Assembly (NCBI GenBank): GCA_033182465.1
Contig: CP137321.1
Span: forward strand, 124,001-188,000
Source: Sanghuangporus weigelae
Lineage: Eukaryota; Basidiomycota; Agaricomycetes; Hymenochaetales; Hymenochaetaceae
Length of the DNA stretch: 64,000 nucleotides
Direction of reading: 5' to 3'
Shown one piece after another: positions 12,625 through 25,306 of this stretch. The translations under genes and the position numbers were made by a program. Numbering within the stretch: position 1 is the stretch's first letter; every line of letters starts with the position of its first letter. The notes under the pieces were generated by a model. It was not told the origin of the DNA. It searched no databases and was given only the letters and a program-made list of their open reading frames with translations.

Positions 12625-13069
12625 TGGCGAGGTTAGTTGCTCAGACTCATATGCGACTAACGGGCCCGCACGTTATGAGTCAGTACTTTTCGCACAAGCT
12701 CTTCCGAATGAAAAGCAACTCACCAATCTAGATTCTAGAGGTATGGAAATAACTGGTTAAACCCAGAAAAATGCAGCGACAAACAGATATAACATTATTA
12801 GGTAAGCCATTCTCACGGTGATGCCGCCGTGCAAAAAATATCAATTCTGTGCGCGCAGGAATTGTTCCGAGATATACATGAGCCGAATATGCTCAGAATC
12901 GACGCAGGATTCAGTGAGAAAGGCTAAAATATGAGCAGAAATCTAGGTACGAATTAATGGCTCATGCACAAAGAAATTGTCCTTTTTACGCCAAACGTCA
13001 TCTGTGTTCTAGATTAGTTAGAACGAACCGCTGGATGTGTTTTGATACTCACATAAGATACTAATTCGC
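12625..13069. other. spacer between two tandem F-box genes
   Basis: About 445 bp between the 3' end of copy 2 and the start of copy 1, both on the minus strand. It must hold the promoter of copy 1. No other feature seen. Confidence 0.5.
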
Positions 13070-14377
13070 CTAGAACATGCTAAATGCGTGCTGCCTCCAT
13101 TCTTCTGCATCCGCATCGACTGAAGAGTGGCGATTCGAGGTACGTTCCACCGATACATCAAGGCGATCCACGTTCGGAGTGAGCTTGCTTAAGTCCTGCT
13201 TCCATTCTGTCGGGAGATCCTTCGGTTCTTTCAGAATAAACTTCCGGAGACGCTCGAGAGACACCTGGAATATTGGTAGACTTAGCGTATCGACAAAAGC
13301 CTCCACGTCTACCTCAAGGATCTGGACCCTTCGGAATTGTGAAAGAAAGAGGGCGAGAGCGAAGTGGATTTGTGGAGTAGGTATGGTGAGCGAGAGCGAG
13401 GTTACTGACGAGAGAGTCTCCGGGCGATCAGAGAACATCATGGCCCAGTTAACAATGCTTTCGTGTTTCACGAAGCAGAGGGACAGATTAAGTTCCTTGA
13501 CGTTCGGCAATTTCATGCATTTCAGCAGTCCCCCAATGGGATATGCTGAAATCATCCAATCGACATTCTCTCGATCGCTATTGCGCAAGGTAAAACTCTT
13601 TACCGAGGCGAGCACAATATCGGGAAACATGTCTGGCGCCATGGGAGCAGCGAATAGATTGGATAAATCCAAAAGAAGCCGTTCGAGGTGTCGCAGATGA
13701 GCAAGAAACCTAGGGATCCTCTTCAAGTAGGCATTCGTGAGCTCTTCTTCTACATGAAGACCCCAAATCTCCAATGCGACGATGTGCCCGAACGTACCCG
13801 GAGGAGGGATCGTATTGTATATCTTGAGTGTCTTCAGGTTTGGGAACTTCCATTGCGCGAAAAAAGGGCTGCACTTTTCTTCGCAATCGAAAGTTAGCGC
13901 GGTGGTCACTAAAGTCGGAAACTCGAGGCTAGGGAACGTTTTTGCTATTTGCCTTGATCTGGAGAACACCTCGGCGTAGAGCGTCTGCCAGCGATCTTTA
14001 TAGGGTAGGATAATCGAAAGGATTTGCTTCCATTCGGTGCCCTCATGAAGCATAAGCTCAAGTGAAAGAGGCGCATTTTTGGTACGTGCGATGCGTTCCT
14101 TGAATCCGTCTCGAAGGATATAGTTATTGGTGATTTTTGTCCATAGGGATACGTTCTCCACTACGACAGTACGAAAAAATCTCGACACACCAGAGAGTTG
14201 CACAATGAGCTCGTCCAGCTTTTCACGGCCATACTTCTCTTCGCCTTCAATTTCTTCGCGTAGTATGTCGGTTATCTGCATAAAGGTGTCGGTTGGAAGA
14301 TACGTAATTCCTAGTCCAGAAGAAGAAGGTTTTGCGACATTATCGTTCCACTTGTTGATCTCTTCCTCCATACTCAT
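13070..14377 (-). CDS. F-box protein, subfamily B copy 2
   Basis: Single open frame of 435 residues from MSMEEEINKW. The F-box spans about residues 25-75 (ITYLPTDTFMQITDILRE, QLSGVSRFFRTV, VSLWTKITNNYI). It is followed by a leucine-rich C-terminal region with regularly spaced LxxLxLxx segments, as in many basidiomycete F-box proteins, expected to bind the substrate of an SCF ligase. ILPYKDRWQ and FxxWKFPNLKTL are shared with the copy just downstream (about 1.75 kb away, same strand) and with the gene at 58.8 kb. The tandem arrangement indicates local duplication. No intron is needed. Substrate unknown. Confidence 0.85.
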   Translation of the reverse strand: MSMEEEINKWNDNVAKPSSSGLGITYLPTDTFMQITDILREEIEGEEKYGREKLDELIVQLSGVSRFFRTVVVENVSLWTKITNNYILRDGFKERIARTKNAPLSLELMLHEGTEWKQILSIILPYKDRWQTLYAEVFSRSRQIAKTFPSLEFPTLVTTALTFDCEEKCSPFFAQWKFPNLKTLKIYNTIPPPGTFGHIVALEIWGLHVEEELTNAYLKRIPRFLAHLRHLERLLLDLSNLFAAPMAPDMFPDIVLASVKSFTLRNSDRENVDWMISAYPIGGLLKCMKLPNVKELNLSLCFVKHESIVNWAMMFSDRPETLSSVTSLSLTIPTPQIHFALALFLSQFRRVQILEVDVEAFVDTLSLPIFQVSLERLRKFILKEPKDLPTEWKQDLSKLTPNVDRLDVSVERTSNRHSSVDADAEEWRQHAFSMF

Positions 14378-15178
14378 AGGACTTCTACGGGAATCTGCTT
14401 ATCTAGAGGGGAGAGCAAAAACTTCGTGTCGAATATACTCCCTTGGCTGAGTCTCTAAAACAGCTTAAATCTGGCATCAGAGACGCATAGTTGAATCACA
14501 ATTGCATTTTTACTCACTCGAAGGATCTGGGAGATCAGGACATAAGTACCGTCAGCCACTGGCGAAATTAAGCGGAAAGTGGGTTGATTCAAATTTGGAA
14601 GTCGATTCCCGCGCTCGCCGAATGCCGCGGCACCGTTGAGTTCAAGCTGCTTGGCGCATGCATGATGCTCATTTTCGATTCTTGCTTTCCGCGTGGATCA
14701 CGGAAAAGGCACTAGAGTATTTGCCTGACAATTGAAATCAGGTACTTCCCTGCCCCGCAAGTTGAACGGTGACGATGCCTCAACGATGGATGGCTAAGGC
14801 GGATATCTTCCGGTTACAGTCTCAGAATGCCACGTACAGCAAGGGAAGCTCTTTTTGCTTTCAGCAGATAATACACCTGGGCACTACGCAAAGAGACGAC
14901 TTGATTGAAATCCCCCAAAACAAGATCGGACACGTGATCCTGGGTAAGTGGTCGCGTCGATCACTCCCTTCCTCTGCCTCTGAACGTACGTCTTCAACGT
15001 AAACCACGACTTCGATTTAAGCCTTACTTGGCGTATGGGCATTTTTGCTCACCCGTTACATACATCTTATCCATGAAATTGTGACCATTTCATGCTGAGA
15101 CTTATGTTCAATAACTAGCTCTTGTCTCAACACTAGTACTCGGCATAGTTTGGTTTCGCTTTCAACCCGCATACAGCC
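14378..15178. other. divergent promoter region, F-box gene and histone deacetylase
   Basis: Eight hundred bases between divergently transcribed genes. A CACGTG core lies near 14930. An open frame at 14769-15002 has no recognisable features and is left out. Confidence 0.45.
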
Positions 15179-17031
15179 ATGTCGAAGCGTCGTGTGGCTT
15201 ATTATTATGACAGTCAGCAATCTCTTTCATATGGCCACTAGGCATTTCCTAATCTATCCATTGCCTATAGATGATGTCGGTATGTTTTCATATGGTTACG
15301 GCCACGCCATGAAACCGCAACGAATTCGAATGACACACGACCTGGTCGCAACATACGGCATGCTGGACAAAATGCAAATTTTACGTCCCCGGCGCGCCGA
15401 TGCCACTACGATGACTCGCTTCCATACGGACGAATATATCCATTTTCTGTCCAAAGTGACGCCAGAAACAGCAGAAGAGCTTACTTACCATGGGACACGC
15501 TGTATGTCTGAACTTCTGACCATATCTTGTTTAATACTAACGGACTATAGTCCTTGTAGGAGATGATAATCCTCCATTTGATGGTGTATTCGAGTTCTGC
15601 TCTATCTCAGCTGGGGGGTCTATTGATGCTGCGAAACGCATTGCGTCTGGTGCAACAGACATCGCGATCAACTGGGCGGGAGGTCTGCATCATGCAAAGA
15701 AACGTGAGGCTTCCGGGTTTTGTTACGTCAATGACATTGTCCTGGGTATCCTCGAGCTTTTGCGCACTTTCCCGCGAGTGTTGTATATCGACATTGATTG
15801 CCACCATGGAGATGGTGTCGAGGAGGCATTTTATACGACGGACCGTGTTATGACATGCTCATTCCATAAATTCGGAGAGTATTTTCCAGGGACAGGACAC
15901 GTGGAGGATCATGGCCGGGGGAAAGGCCTTGGATATGCCGTCAATGTCCCTCTGCGGGATGGCCTTACGGATGAAGCCTTCAAGAGTGTTTTTGAGCCCG
16001 TCATCCAGAGAATCCTTGAATGGTTCCAACCCTCCGCTGTGGTACTCCAATGCGGCTCTGACTCGCTTGCGGGAGATAAGCTTGGCTGCTTCAACCTGAC
16101 AATGGAAGGTCACGCAAGTTGCGTCCAATACCTCCGTAAGTCTGGGTTACCGCTCATCCTTTTGGGCGGTGGCGGTTATACCGTCAAGAATGTCTGTCGG
16201 ACATGGGCGTACGAGACAGCGTGTGCGCTGAACATCGAGGACAATATCGATAGGCACTTACCATGGAATAAGTACTTTGAGTGGTTCGGTCCGAGGTATC
16301 GACTGGAGGTCCTTTCGAATAACATGGCCGACATGAATACGAAGGATGATGGATATCTCGATACTTTAAAGGAGACTATCTTTAGGCAGATCTCGAGATT
16401 GCCGTTTGCGCCGTCGATCCAGATGCAGGAAGTCCCTAGCGAGAGTCTCGGAGAGCATCTTGGAATGCCGGAGATGGTGCTCGATGAGAGCAAAGAGAAC
16501 GAAGATCTTGACAAGAAGCTCGGAGGTAAGTCGCCCTCTTCAAACGATACTACACGTGCCTTTTTAACGTGAGCATGTACGACAGAACAATACCGGAGAG
16601 TGTTCGGTCTCATGCGGAACGACTCCTCGTCGAGCGAAGACGACGAACCAGGGTCCATCTATGAGGGTTATGAATCCGAGGAAGGTCGACGCGGGCGCTC
16701 GCGAACGTCTCTAGCACTGCAGCATATGTACCCCCATCAACACGCAAAACGCATGAGCATCTACAATACAAGTCACCCGAGCTCATACTCACATTCACGC
16801 GTTCTGGAAGATTCGCACTCTCGTGCAAGAGGAGGACTCCGCGGCGCACGGCGGTTCTTCCACAGCGATGCGGTCTGGGACCCGGTTCTTAAAACCGTCG
16901 TGCCGAAAGACGGGATCTTGGACGGTGCAGATGGAACTGACCCATTCGATCTCGAGAGAAGGGGACGTACAATTTTGCGGATGAATAACGGTGATCTGGA
17001 CGTGGATAGCACTGCTGTCAGCGTTGAATGA
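15179..17031 (+). CDS. class I histone deacetylase (Rpd3/Hos2 group)
   Basis: Four exons (15179-15212, 15271-15501, 15551-16525, 16586-17031) give 561 residues. The enzyme removes acetyl groups from histone lysines in nuclear corepressor complexes. The N terminus [18 protein letters not shown] is the class I start. Catalytic features are all present: GGLHHAKK (charge-relay histidines), DIDCHHGDG (zinc ligands Asp and His), [11 protein letters not shown] (third zinc ligand) and GGGGYT (catalytic Tyr). Some segments look closer to Rpd3 ([18 protein letters not shown]) and others to Hos2/HDAC3 ([12 protein letters not shown]), so I do not assign an orthologue. About 150 residues after the catalytic domain form an acidic then arginine- and serine-rich tail ([14 protein letters not shown]), probably disordered. 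The first exon is only 34 nt. Confidence 0.93.
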
Positions 17032-17568
17032 ATGGCTGATTAGGACTTGACTTCTTTCTCTGGTTTGGTTACTTGGCTTTTTCTTACTTGTGGAATGTTA
17101 ATATCGTAGATGCCACGACCTATTTCTCTTTTGTTCTCGTCACTTTTCTCCTTTCTGGTCTACTTTATCGCATTATCGCATGTCTGTATGCACTTACGAT
17201 GCTACTGTGTTGCATAATTGTCCATACTGTATATACTCATATCCCTCACTCAAGAAAGAACTTGAAATTCCGTTTCATTTCGATTTCATTATACCCAAAA
17301 GATAGTAAGTTCAAAACACAAGAAAATGGCTTTTCTATCTGTAATCGTACACGTTGTCGCGGAGGTTTAGGAAGGTAGGTTCGTATGCATTAGTTTAGGG
17401 GGAAGAGTTCTCGGTTGAGTGGTGTTTGGGACAAGAAGATGAGTACGCGTCGGTCAGATAAGATACAGAAAGGTGAGAGGATGAAGGGAAGGACCAGAGG
17501 ATGAAGAAAAGCATGTTGTTCACTCTGTCGTTCATCTTCCTTTGATAAGGGGAAGCTTTTATCATAGT
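17032..17568. other. convergent 3' region, histone deacetylase and permease
   Basis: Tail-to-tail spacer, T-rich on the plus strand just after the deacetylase stop. No gene supported. Confidence 0.5.
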
Positions 17569-20017
17569 TCACTGTACGAGCATCTTCGTTCCTTTTGCTT
17601 CAAGGTCATGATCGTGAGGGATCTCTTCGACATCGGGAATATCGTCCTTGATGTCCTCAAGCGATTCTTGCGGGATGATGAGGTTGAGTATGACGGCGAC
17701 GACACCGGAGATAAGGACTGTTAAACGCGTTCATTCAGTCAATCAGCGCATACACACAGTATGAGATGGGTGAGTTGAAACTCACAAGGTGTACTGAGGA
17801 CGATCGTGATCGAGTCGAAAAGACCTTGTAGGCCCTTATTAGGGTTCTCGACACCGTCGAAGAGATGCGTGAAGACCTCTGGCTGCATCAGGGTGCCGAC
17901 ACCGAGTGAGAGGGACGCGGCTAGGATGAAACGGTCACGGCGCGTCCAGCGGAGGTAGCAAAGTACGCGCGCACCGGAGGCCATCACGGATGCGAAGAGG
18001 AAGGTTGTCACGCCGCCGAGGACGGAATTCGGAACTATGAGAGAGAAGGGAAGAGGAGGTTAGGAAAGGGAGTAGCAAAAGGATAGGGGGGATGGACGTA
18101 CTTGCGAGGAAGACACCCGATATCTTTCCCAGTACTCCGAAGAGGATGAGGAAGAAACAGCAGAAACGGCCCGCCGTGCGACTTGCACAGCGAGTGATAG
18201 CGATGACTCCATTATTCTATATCGCAGACGCGAGTGAGGTTTGCGAGTCTGATAATAAAAGAAGATGAATAACAAACCTGAGCGAAACACGATACTGGTG
18301 CGACGGTGAAACAGGCAGACAAGAAACCGCCGATACCATCAGACTAGACATTCAAAACATATCAATGATTGCAGTGGAAAACGACAGAAGAGTAAGAATC
18401 GACATACCAGGATGCCACCTTGGATACGCGAATCGAACTCCCGTCCGTCGACCTCAACGCGCGAAACTTCCGCTGAGGCTGTGATATCGCCAATCGCCTC
18501 CATAGCCAACGAAACTACCGACATCCATTTAGTCAAACACGGGAGTAGGAACTAGAGCGAAGATACTCACTGTACACTGCAAGCATGGGCAGAATCGCAG
18601 GAGGATAGACACGGATCTTGAATGTTTTTACCCTGGACAGGACATCATTAGCTACAAGGAAAGTATGTGGATAGAACGTCGTCGAGGATACATACCAGAG
18701 GAAGGTGATAGCAGGTGCCGTACGAATACTTGAACTATCGATGTATCCAGCAGCGCCTGCGACGATGCAACCGACAGCAAGACCGACGATGATCGAGATA
18801 TTCTTTAAGAACGGGGAGCCAAATAACTCGGTAAGAATGATGGATACAAATGAGAGAAAGCCAAGACCGATGAATTCTGGGGAGCCCCATCTATTCGAAT
18901 CAGAAAACACAGAAACGCAACACCATCAATCCTGAAACAGAACGTCGATGCAAGAGTAAAGACTTACGGCAAGGGTCTCGGGGCATTGATGTTCGGGCAT
19001 AGCTGGAAAATACCGGTGTCAGGACGACTCATACAGTCGTTTGATCCCCCGCCCCAATTTGCCATGCCAGACGCCCCGATAAGAGAGGCTCCGATGAGAA
19101 GAATGACCGTGCCGGTGACCATGGGCGGGAAGATGCGCTGTAGGACGCGCACAGGGACGAAAGCCATGAAGATTTCGAGGAAAGCGCAGATCATGGATGT
19201 GCCTCGAAGAGAATACGCAGATTAGCTTTGTTCTTTGAACGAGACTTGAGTTTGAATGCATACCGAGGACTCGTCCATACGCATCCGGACATGGATCCCT
19301 TGTGAGTGTGCCGTCTGCACTGAGCGTACTTGTGCAGGTTCCATCATTATACAGAGCATCAAATATCTATGTACATGAAGAATGGTAGGTTATTCGGAAC
19401 ATTTACAGAATCGGAATACACGTACGGCAGAAGCGGTACTCAGGGTAGCGAAACTTGTCCCGACAACGGAGAGCAAGCCAGTCCCAAGATAGTATCCTTT
19501 CCTGAGATGCAATCTCGACATCTGGACCAAGCTCAATATACCTGCACACGAGAATCAATACCAAAGTCACAAAATCGCTATCGATACTTGTATGAAATGG
19601 GGAGCACGCGACTCGAAACTCACCACAACTAATCAACGAGGAGCTGATCATATACGCGCTGGTCTCGTTATCCAGACCAAGCGAGCTGGCGAAGATGATC
19701 GGAGGGGTGATGAGACCAGCAAGCATAGCAAGTGCGTGCTGCAGTCCACAAGCGGCTGCGAGGAGCAAAGGCAATTCTCCATGCAAGGAGTAGAACGGCG
19801 GGAGGCGGCGTTGATTCTGTGAGTGTAAAGTGGGGAGAGCGGGCATGCAGAGCCAGGCGTAGTCGTAATCACCGAGCCATCCTTCCCTCGTTGTGAATTT
19901 CTCCTTGTATCGCAGCGCTTTCTCGCGCAAGCGACTTGACCGGGGGGCACCTGGTGCTCCCGTCGACGGAGGCGGAGTCGGCTGTGGTTGTTCCTTGGTT
20001 ATAGAATGCTCCGACAT
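17569..20017 (-). CDS. NCS2/NAT-family purine (nucleobase) permease
   Basis: Eleven exons on the minus strand (20017-19624, 19541-19426, 19366-19264, 19202-18968, 18890-18696, 18632-18571, 18514-18408, 18343-18278, 18216-18102, 18034-17786, 17717-17569) join in frame to 596 residues. The product should be a proton-coupled plasma-membrane importer of xanthine, uric acid or related bases, like Aspergillus UapA/UapC. The family signature QNNGVIAITR is intact. Other family blocks are GLQHALAMLAGLITPPI near the N terminus, LLIGASLIGASG, PWGSPEFIGLGF and AMEAIGDITASAEVS. The C-terminal cytosolic tail is acidic (EDIKDDIPDVEEIPHDHD), as in fungal members. Exact substrate cannot be read from the sequence. 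Confidence 0.92.
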
Positions 20018-21421
20018 GATGGTGTCTTGTTCTCAATCCTCAGCCCGGGAGTCGATAGTGATAGTCGGGAAGAAGAAGGAAGAGGAGGAGGAGGAGGTAG
20101 ACAAGAAGCAGGGAAGGATAACGGTATTTTTGCGGCTTCTTCCTGGTCAATAAATAGCCCTTGCGGAGTCGGGTATTCCGAGACTGATAAAGAAGGAGAC
20201 GCATATTTGATGAATGATACGGGTTGGAGATAAGCAGACCACTGGTGATGATAAGGAGAAAAATTAATTGGCTTAGGAGACCCAGGCACACTCGTCCTAG
20301 TACCTCCCGAGAACAACATCTTATCGCTGTTCGCCTCGTACATGTACAGTCGGGAGTTTGAGGAAGACGTTCGTCGGTAATGGTTTTGTTCAACTTTACT
20401 GAGAGTACAGCTGATAACAAAAAAATTGAATTCAAATTGAGACGCGCGCCGATTTGTGTGGGAAAGTGATCGACATTACCACATTAGGACCGGAGTATTC
20501 AAGCTGCTTCGAATGAAGATAACAAAACGAAAGTAACATTATCAATTCTGTAATGACTGAACCTGGCTAACCACGGCTACAAAGAGGATTTAAAGTTTGA
20601 TCCGAGCCAAGGAAGGCGCCGTACCTGTGCATATCCCGACTAGAAAGAGAGCGTTCCCGACTCTCGTCCCGTCCACCTCGTCCTACAAGAACACCCCGGA
20701 CTCCGCCTCGGACTATGCTCCTTATACACGCATGCGAGCCATTTCCGTCCACCCTGTATCAATCATTGCGGCCGGTGCTCAGAAGTAGATCAGATTCAGC
20801 TGAACGATCTCGGCTCTTTCGTCTTGTTTGAATTATGAGAGGTGGGATCGAGAGCTCCTAGTAGCCGGCGACTTTCTCTCTCATCCTTCCGGCGGCAAGT
20901 CAGAGATGTCCTATCCAATCCTAAATTCCCCACTCTTTTCGGACTTCCGTTGGTTTTGCATCTTTTCATTCGATTTTAAGGAATGTGAAGTGTTCGCAGA
21001 GATGAATTCCAGACTCCGAGTTCGGCTAGTAAACGGAGCTTGTATGGGATACTCCATGCCGCTCCGACGACACACGACAGAACAGAGTGAGTAGCACGGT
21101 CGCTCGTAGTCCTTATATAGAAGTGACCACAAATCAGTGCAAGCGAATTTAAAAGACGGTCATCGTGCAAACACTTACCTCCACGCATAATAAAACGTAC
21201 CTTGACCTTGACGTTTTATACCTCCCTCCAACGCTTGATCTGCATCTCCGACTTATCATCTTGAAGTGTGGTCCTTTTAGATTGAACAAGTCACCAATGT
21301 AGATGAAGCCTCAGACTTTTATATCGTTATTTTTAGCAATGTAGGCATGCTCAGTGATGCTCTGGACAGAGCTGAACGTCGGACTGATGAGTCCCGTACT
21401 TTTTTTCCTGGCTTACAGGGT
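20018..21421. other. intergenic region left of the hAT transposon
   Basis: Upstream side of the permease gene. A GAA/GGA-rich simple tract lies at about 20070-20100. Several small open frames on both strands look like chance. The right end supplies the transposon target site (TCGCCCCA at 21422-21429). Confidence 0.45.
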
Positions 21422-21429
21422 TCGCCCCA

Positions 21430-24400
21430 TAGTGTAGGAGGGAAAACTCAAATGAATGCCACATGTTGTCAACTCGAGTGGTTAACCACGTGGTTAACCA
21501 CTGTGGAAAACTCGGAGCGAAAAATTGGCATGTGGTAAACTCAAACTTAGTGATTTGTAATACAATCATTTGTAAGCGTGCATACATGGTAGAAAGAAAT
21601 TTTCATTGGTGTTTCCTGCTTGTGAACGATGTCCATACATATTTTCTCTCCCCATGAGCTCGAAGATAAGCTTCAGGAGCTCGCACATTTACTCCCATGC
21701 CTTCCCGCTAACATACCAACTGGCAACAAATATTATAATTTCGAATTCTTCGAGCCGGACCCCGTGTTGATCGAGGACTATGGTCTTGACGGGGCTGTGA
21801 ATCACGGATTCGAAATTGTGTTTGCCCCGGAGGGCCGAAGGACGGGAATTACGTTTATGGAGCAGGGACCTGGACTCACGGCAGTAGTGGACGTGCTTCG
21901 AAACTATAATACAAAGTTTCCCGGGCATGCCGTGCTCCAGAAGTGGGTTCTTGATTTACTTGATTCGTCCATCAAAGCCATCGAAGCTGTGCGTCTATCA
22001 TCAAAATTGATTTTGAAAGCACATATTCAGCTGATTGAATAGGTTGAATCTAGTCGTAACATACCTATTGATCCAGTTCTTCTGGATTCAATAGACGGGT
22101 CTCGAAAGCGTAAGCAGACCAGTCCGGATGAGAACACCGAGAAGAAGAAACTTAAGTTTGATGTGGGGATGCCGAAGAAGAAGGGAAGAGGAGGGAGGCC
22201 GGCAGATCCGTTACTGGATAAGCTGAGGATTCTGTACTTCGCGGACCAGACCGAGAAGTACCGTTGTGCTGGAGAGGGTTGCCCCACAGTGTGGGAGAAG
22301 AAGTCAGGATATTGTGACCGTGTCTTCAGGCACGCTGCAAACTGCTTCTACATACCAAAAGATCTGCAGCAACGCGTCAACGGATGCCTTAAAGACCGAT
22401 CCCTCGGTCAATTCTTCGAGGATCAACAGAACTCAGACAAACCGAGCGAGTCACAAACAGCCGAGAACCGAAAAACCGGAACAAGTCTGAAAGCAGTCGC
22501 GGAGCAGTGCGGTCGTGAGCAGCTTATCAAAAAGATTAATTTCGCTGTGCTCAAGGTATGCATGCGTTCGTGTGCAGCTTATCAAAAACTTAAGCATTGC
22601 TGTTCCGAAGGTAATATGCGCGTGTGGCATTCCTCCATCCATTGTCGATAGAAAGGAGTGGAAGGATCTCCTTTGCATTGCAAACCCGAAATACGACCCA
22701 CCGAGTTCAAAAACGTTCACGGATTCTCTCATCCCGGCCGAGCATGCCTTCGTCAAGTCGAAGCAACTCGAGCACCTCCAGACCTGTGAAAACCTAACGA
22801 TCAGCTTTGACGGGGGTACAACGACTGGCCTCCAGTCGATTTATACGGTCCATGTAATCACCCCGCAACGCAGGGCCTTCTTGGTGGAAGGTAGTCAGGC
22901 GAGTCTCGAGTCTCATACTGCTGGTCATTTGTTTGGAGTGCTGAACTCGGTAAGTAATTTCATCATGATATTTCGTTGCACTTCTGTATTTACAACTCGT
23001 GGTATTTCGTTGTACTTCTAATAAAAGGTCATCAAAACCATCGGACCCGAGCGCTTCAGAGGTATTACCTCTGATAATACTGGAAACACTTCCGCCGCAC
23101 GTAGACTGGTTCAGGAAACGTATCCATGGATCATCATCCTTCCTGATCCATGTCATCGCCTTAACTTGCTTTGCAAGGACATCGGGAAGATTGAGGCATT
23201 CAGCGAGGTGAGTTGTGCTGCTGTACATGTTGTGCGTGCTGCAGCATGTGCATACACCAAAGTTCTTCACGCACAAGAGGCGGCGCTCGTGGATGACGTT
23301 CGCACCGATGATCTTGTCATTTGTCTTTGACTCTGGGAGGCTGATGATTCTTTCTCATACAAGGTTATTGCTCAAGTTCAGCGCATCGTTCAATACTTTC
23401 ACAAGTCGACGAATGGTACTTCGCAACTGAAGCTCAGACGACGCGAACTCGGAATTTCTCAAGGTATCAAATCAGTCGGTAAAACTCGCTTCGGAACGGT
23501 TTATTACGCTGCTTTGTCTGTCGAGCGAAACTACGCGGCCCTTGTGGAACTGTTTAAGGATGGCAAGATCAAGTCACCGGACATCGAGAATTATTTTTTA
23601 CCTGGATTTGCGGCGTCATCGTTTTCATTCGGGCTGCAGCGGCTTACGATGGTGCTTTCGCCCGTGGCGAAAGCACTTACTTGTCTTGAATCTTCTCATT
23701 CTACAGTCGCTGATGTTTATCTTTTCTGGCTAGCGGTTTCGTCTGGTATTCACCGTATGCTCTCTCAAGGAGGGCTGTGTGTGGCCGACAGCGAAAAAAT
23801 TCGACGCGCAGTCAATTACAGGTTCAATCAAATGATCAATGATGCCCCCTCTGATGTGTATATCACCGGATTTGTTCTCGATCCCAGTAAGTCACACTCA
23901 AGTCTACGTTCAACAAGTCAATTACTTATACCTTTCATAGGGTTTCGTAAAGTACATGTCCTAAACGATCTCAATCCACTCGAGATACCCAAGGTCAAAA
24001 TACCGGCTCGCGATACCTCTAGCAGACAAGTCTGCCCCAAACCTGACGAGAAGATTCCCCAAACCCTTGTCAGGGTTGGGAATTTTTTATTGTCTCTCCT
24101 TCGCGAACACTACAAGAGTCTCAGCAAAGATATTTCTGGTTTCAAGCAGTCAGAAGCTCGCCTTCGTCTCCCTCGACAGATACTCGAGTATCAAAAGGCC
24201 GAATATCCTTTTAATTCTCGTTTTCGGAGGAATGGTTCAGCTGGAGAATGGTGGGCAAAGCTCGACAAGAATCCCGATGCTCAGCCACTTGCAGTGAGTC
24301 CCAAAATACAACCGTTACACATCGTATACTCACAGTACATTCTCAGAAATTGGCACGTAGCCTTTTCGAGGTCCTTCCGAACTCTATGTCTGACGAGCGA

Positions 24401-25298
24401 ACTGCTTCTACGTTTACCTGGATGAACACACCGCTGCGCAATAAACAAGACGCTGCGACACTGGTCAGGATGGCGACAGTTCGTGAATGGTATAGATTTG
24501 ATCCCAATGTAAGTTTTTTCCGATATTTTCTTACTTTACTCTATTAATATGGGACTAACAAACTTTATAGAAGCGTCCTGAGCCATTTCGTCCGACCGTC
24601 AAGTTTTGCGACATGACGGAATACCTCTTTCGAGGCAAGGCCCCGTCACCTGCCGTTTCAAGCGCTGAACCTCCTCAACCTAACACAACCGACTCCAATG
24701 AAGTAGTATTTGATGCAAAGGAGGTCAATTTCAACAATTTCGTCGAAGGGGATGTTTCCGATGAAAGCGAAATGGACAACAATGCATACAATTTCTCGGG
24801 CGACAAACTTGACCTGGAGAACCAGATAAACATGGAATCTTCGCTTCTCCGCGATGTCCTTTCAGAACAAGGAATCGATCCTAGTATACTGGTAACCGAA
24901 ACTAACACGAACAACACGCAAAATGAAAGTAATGAAGACGATTCCGATGACTTGAAGGATGACGACTTATGGAAGATGGGCTAAAATATTTTTATATATT
25001 TGTTTCTACAATATTTTATGGCTAGTAGTGCTATAAACTATTATACCCTCTAATAAATGATCCCAACTCACTATATAATACTGTACTTGAATTTCTTTTT
25101 CATGAAAATACTTCGACTGCATACAAAAGTAATGAGATGCGCGTTAGTCATCATTTTTGCTTACAAATTTCTATTTTTAGTAATGTGTTCTCACGGAGTT
25201 TACCACATGTTGTCAACATGTGGTAAACTCCGTCATCTACTCTACCGCCTGTTGACAACTTGTGGTAAACTCCGACGAGAGTTTTCCCTCCTACACTA
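21430..25298 (+). mobile_element. complete hAT-superfamily DNA transposon
   Basis: A 3869-bp element. Its ends are inverted repeats beginning TAGTGTAGGAGGGAAAACTC (left), whose reverse complement closes the right end. It is flanked by a perfect 8-bp target duplication TCGCCCCA (21422-21429 and 25299-25306), the hallmark of hAT insertions. Both ends carry subterminal repeats of GTGGTAAACTC and GTGGTTAACCAC, candidate transposase-binding sites. The internal gene encodes a hAT transposase with all exons in frame. Intact ends, perfect duplication and an open gene suggest a recent, possibly still mobile insertion. A deletion derivative of the same element lies at 38675-39159. Confidence 0.93.
21629..24984 (+). 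CDS. hAT transposase with BED-like zinc finger
   Basis: Eight exons (21629-21988, 22043-22555, 22611-22949, 23028-23207, 23364-23886, 23941-24293, 24347-24508, 24571-24984) join in frame to 947 residues with no stop. After a 120-residue N-terminal exon and a basic stretch (PKKKGRGGRP) comes a zinc-finger-like block (YRCAGEGCPTVWEKK then FRHAANC). The catalytic core shows the RNase H-like segments of hAT enzymes: LTISFDGGTT (first Asp), FRGITSDNTGN (second Asp) and PDPCHRLNLLCKD. Near the end, DERTASTFTWMNTPLRNKQDA matches the C-terminal hAT dimerisation region. The tail is acidic. The intron 22556-22610 looks newly made from a 55-bp tandem duplication (see findings). The protein should bind the element ends and catalyse cut-and-paste movement in the nucleus. 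Confidence 0.88.
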
Positions 25299-25306
25299 TC
25301 GCCCCA

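Noticed and set aside
18705-19225. Plus-strand open frames opposite the permease
   Set aside because: Shadows of the permease exons, whose minus-strand reading carries the QNNGVIAITR signature and consistent splice sites.
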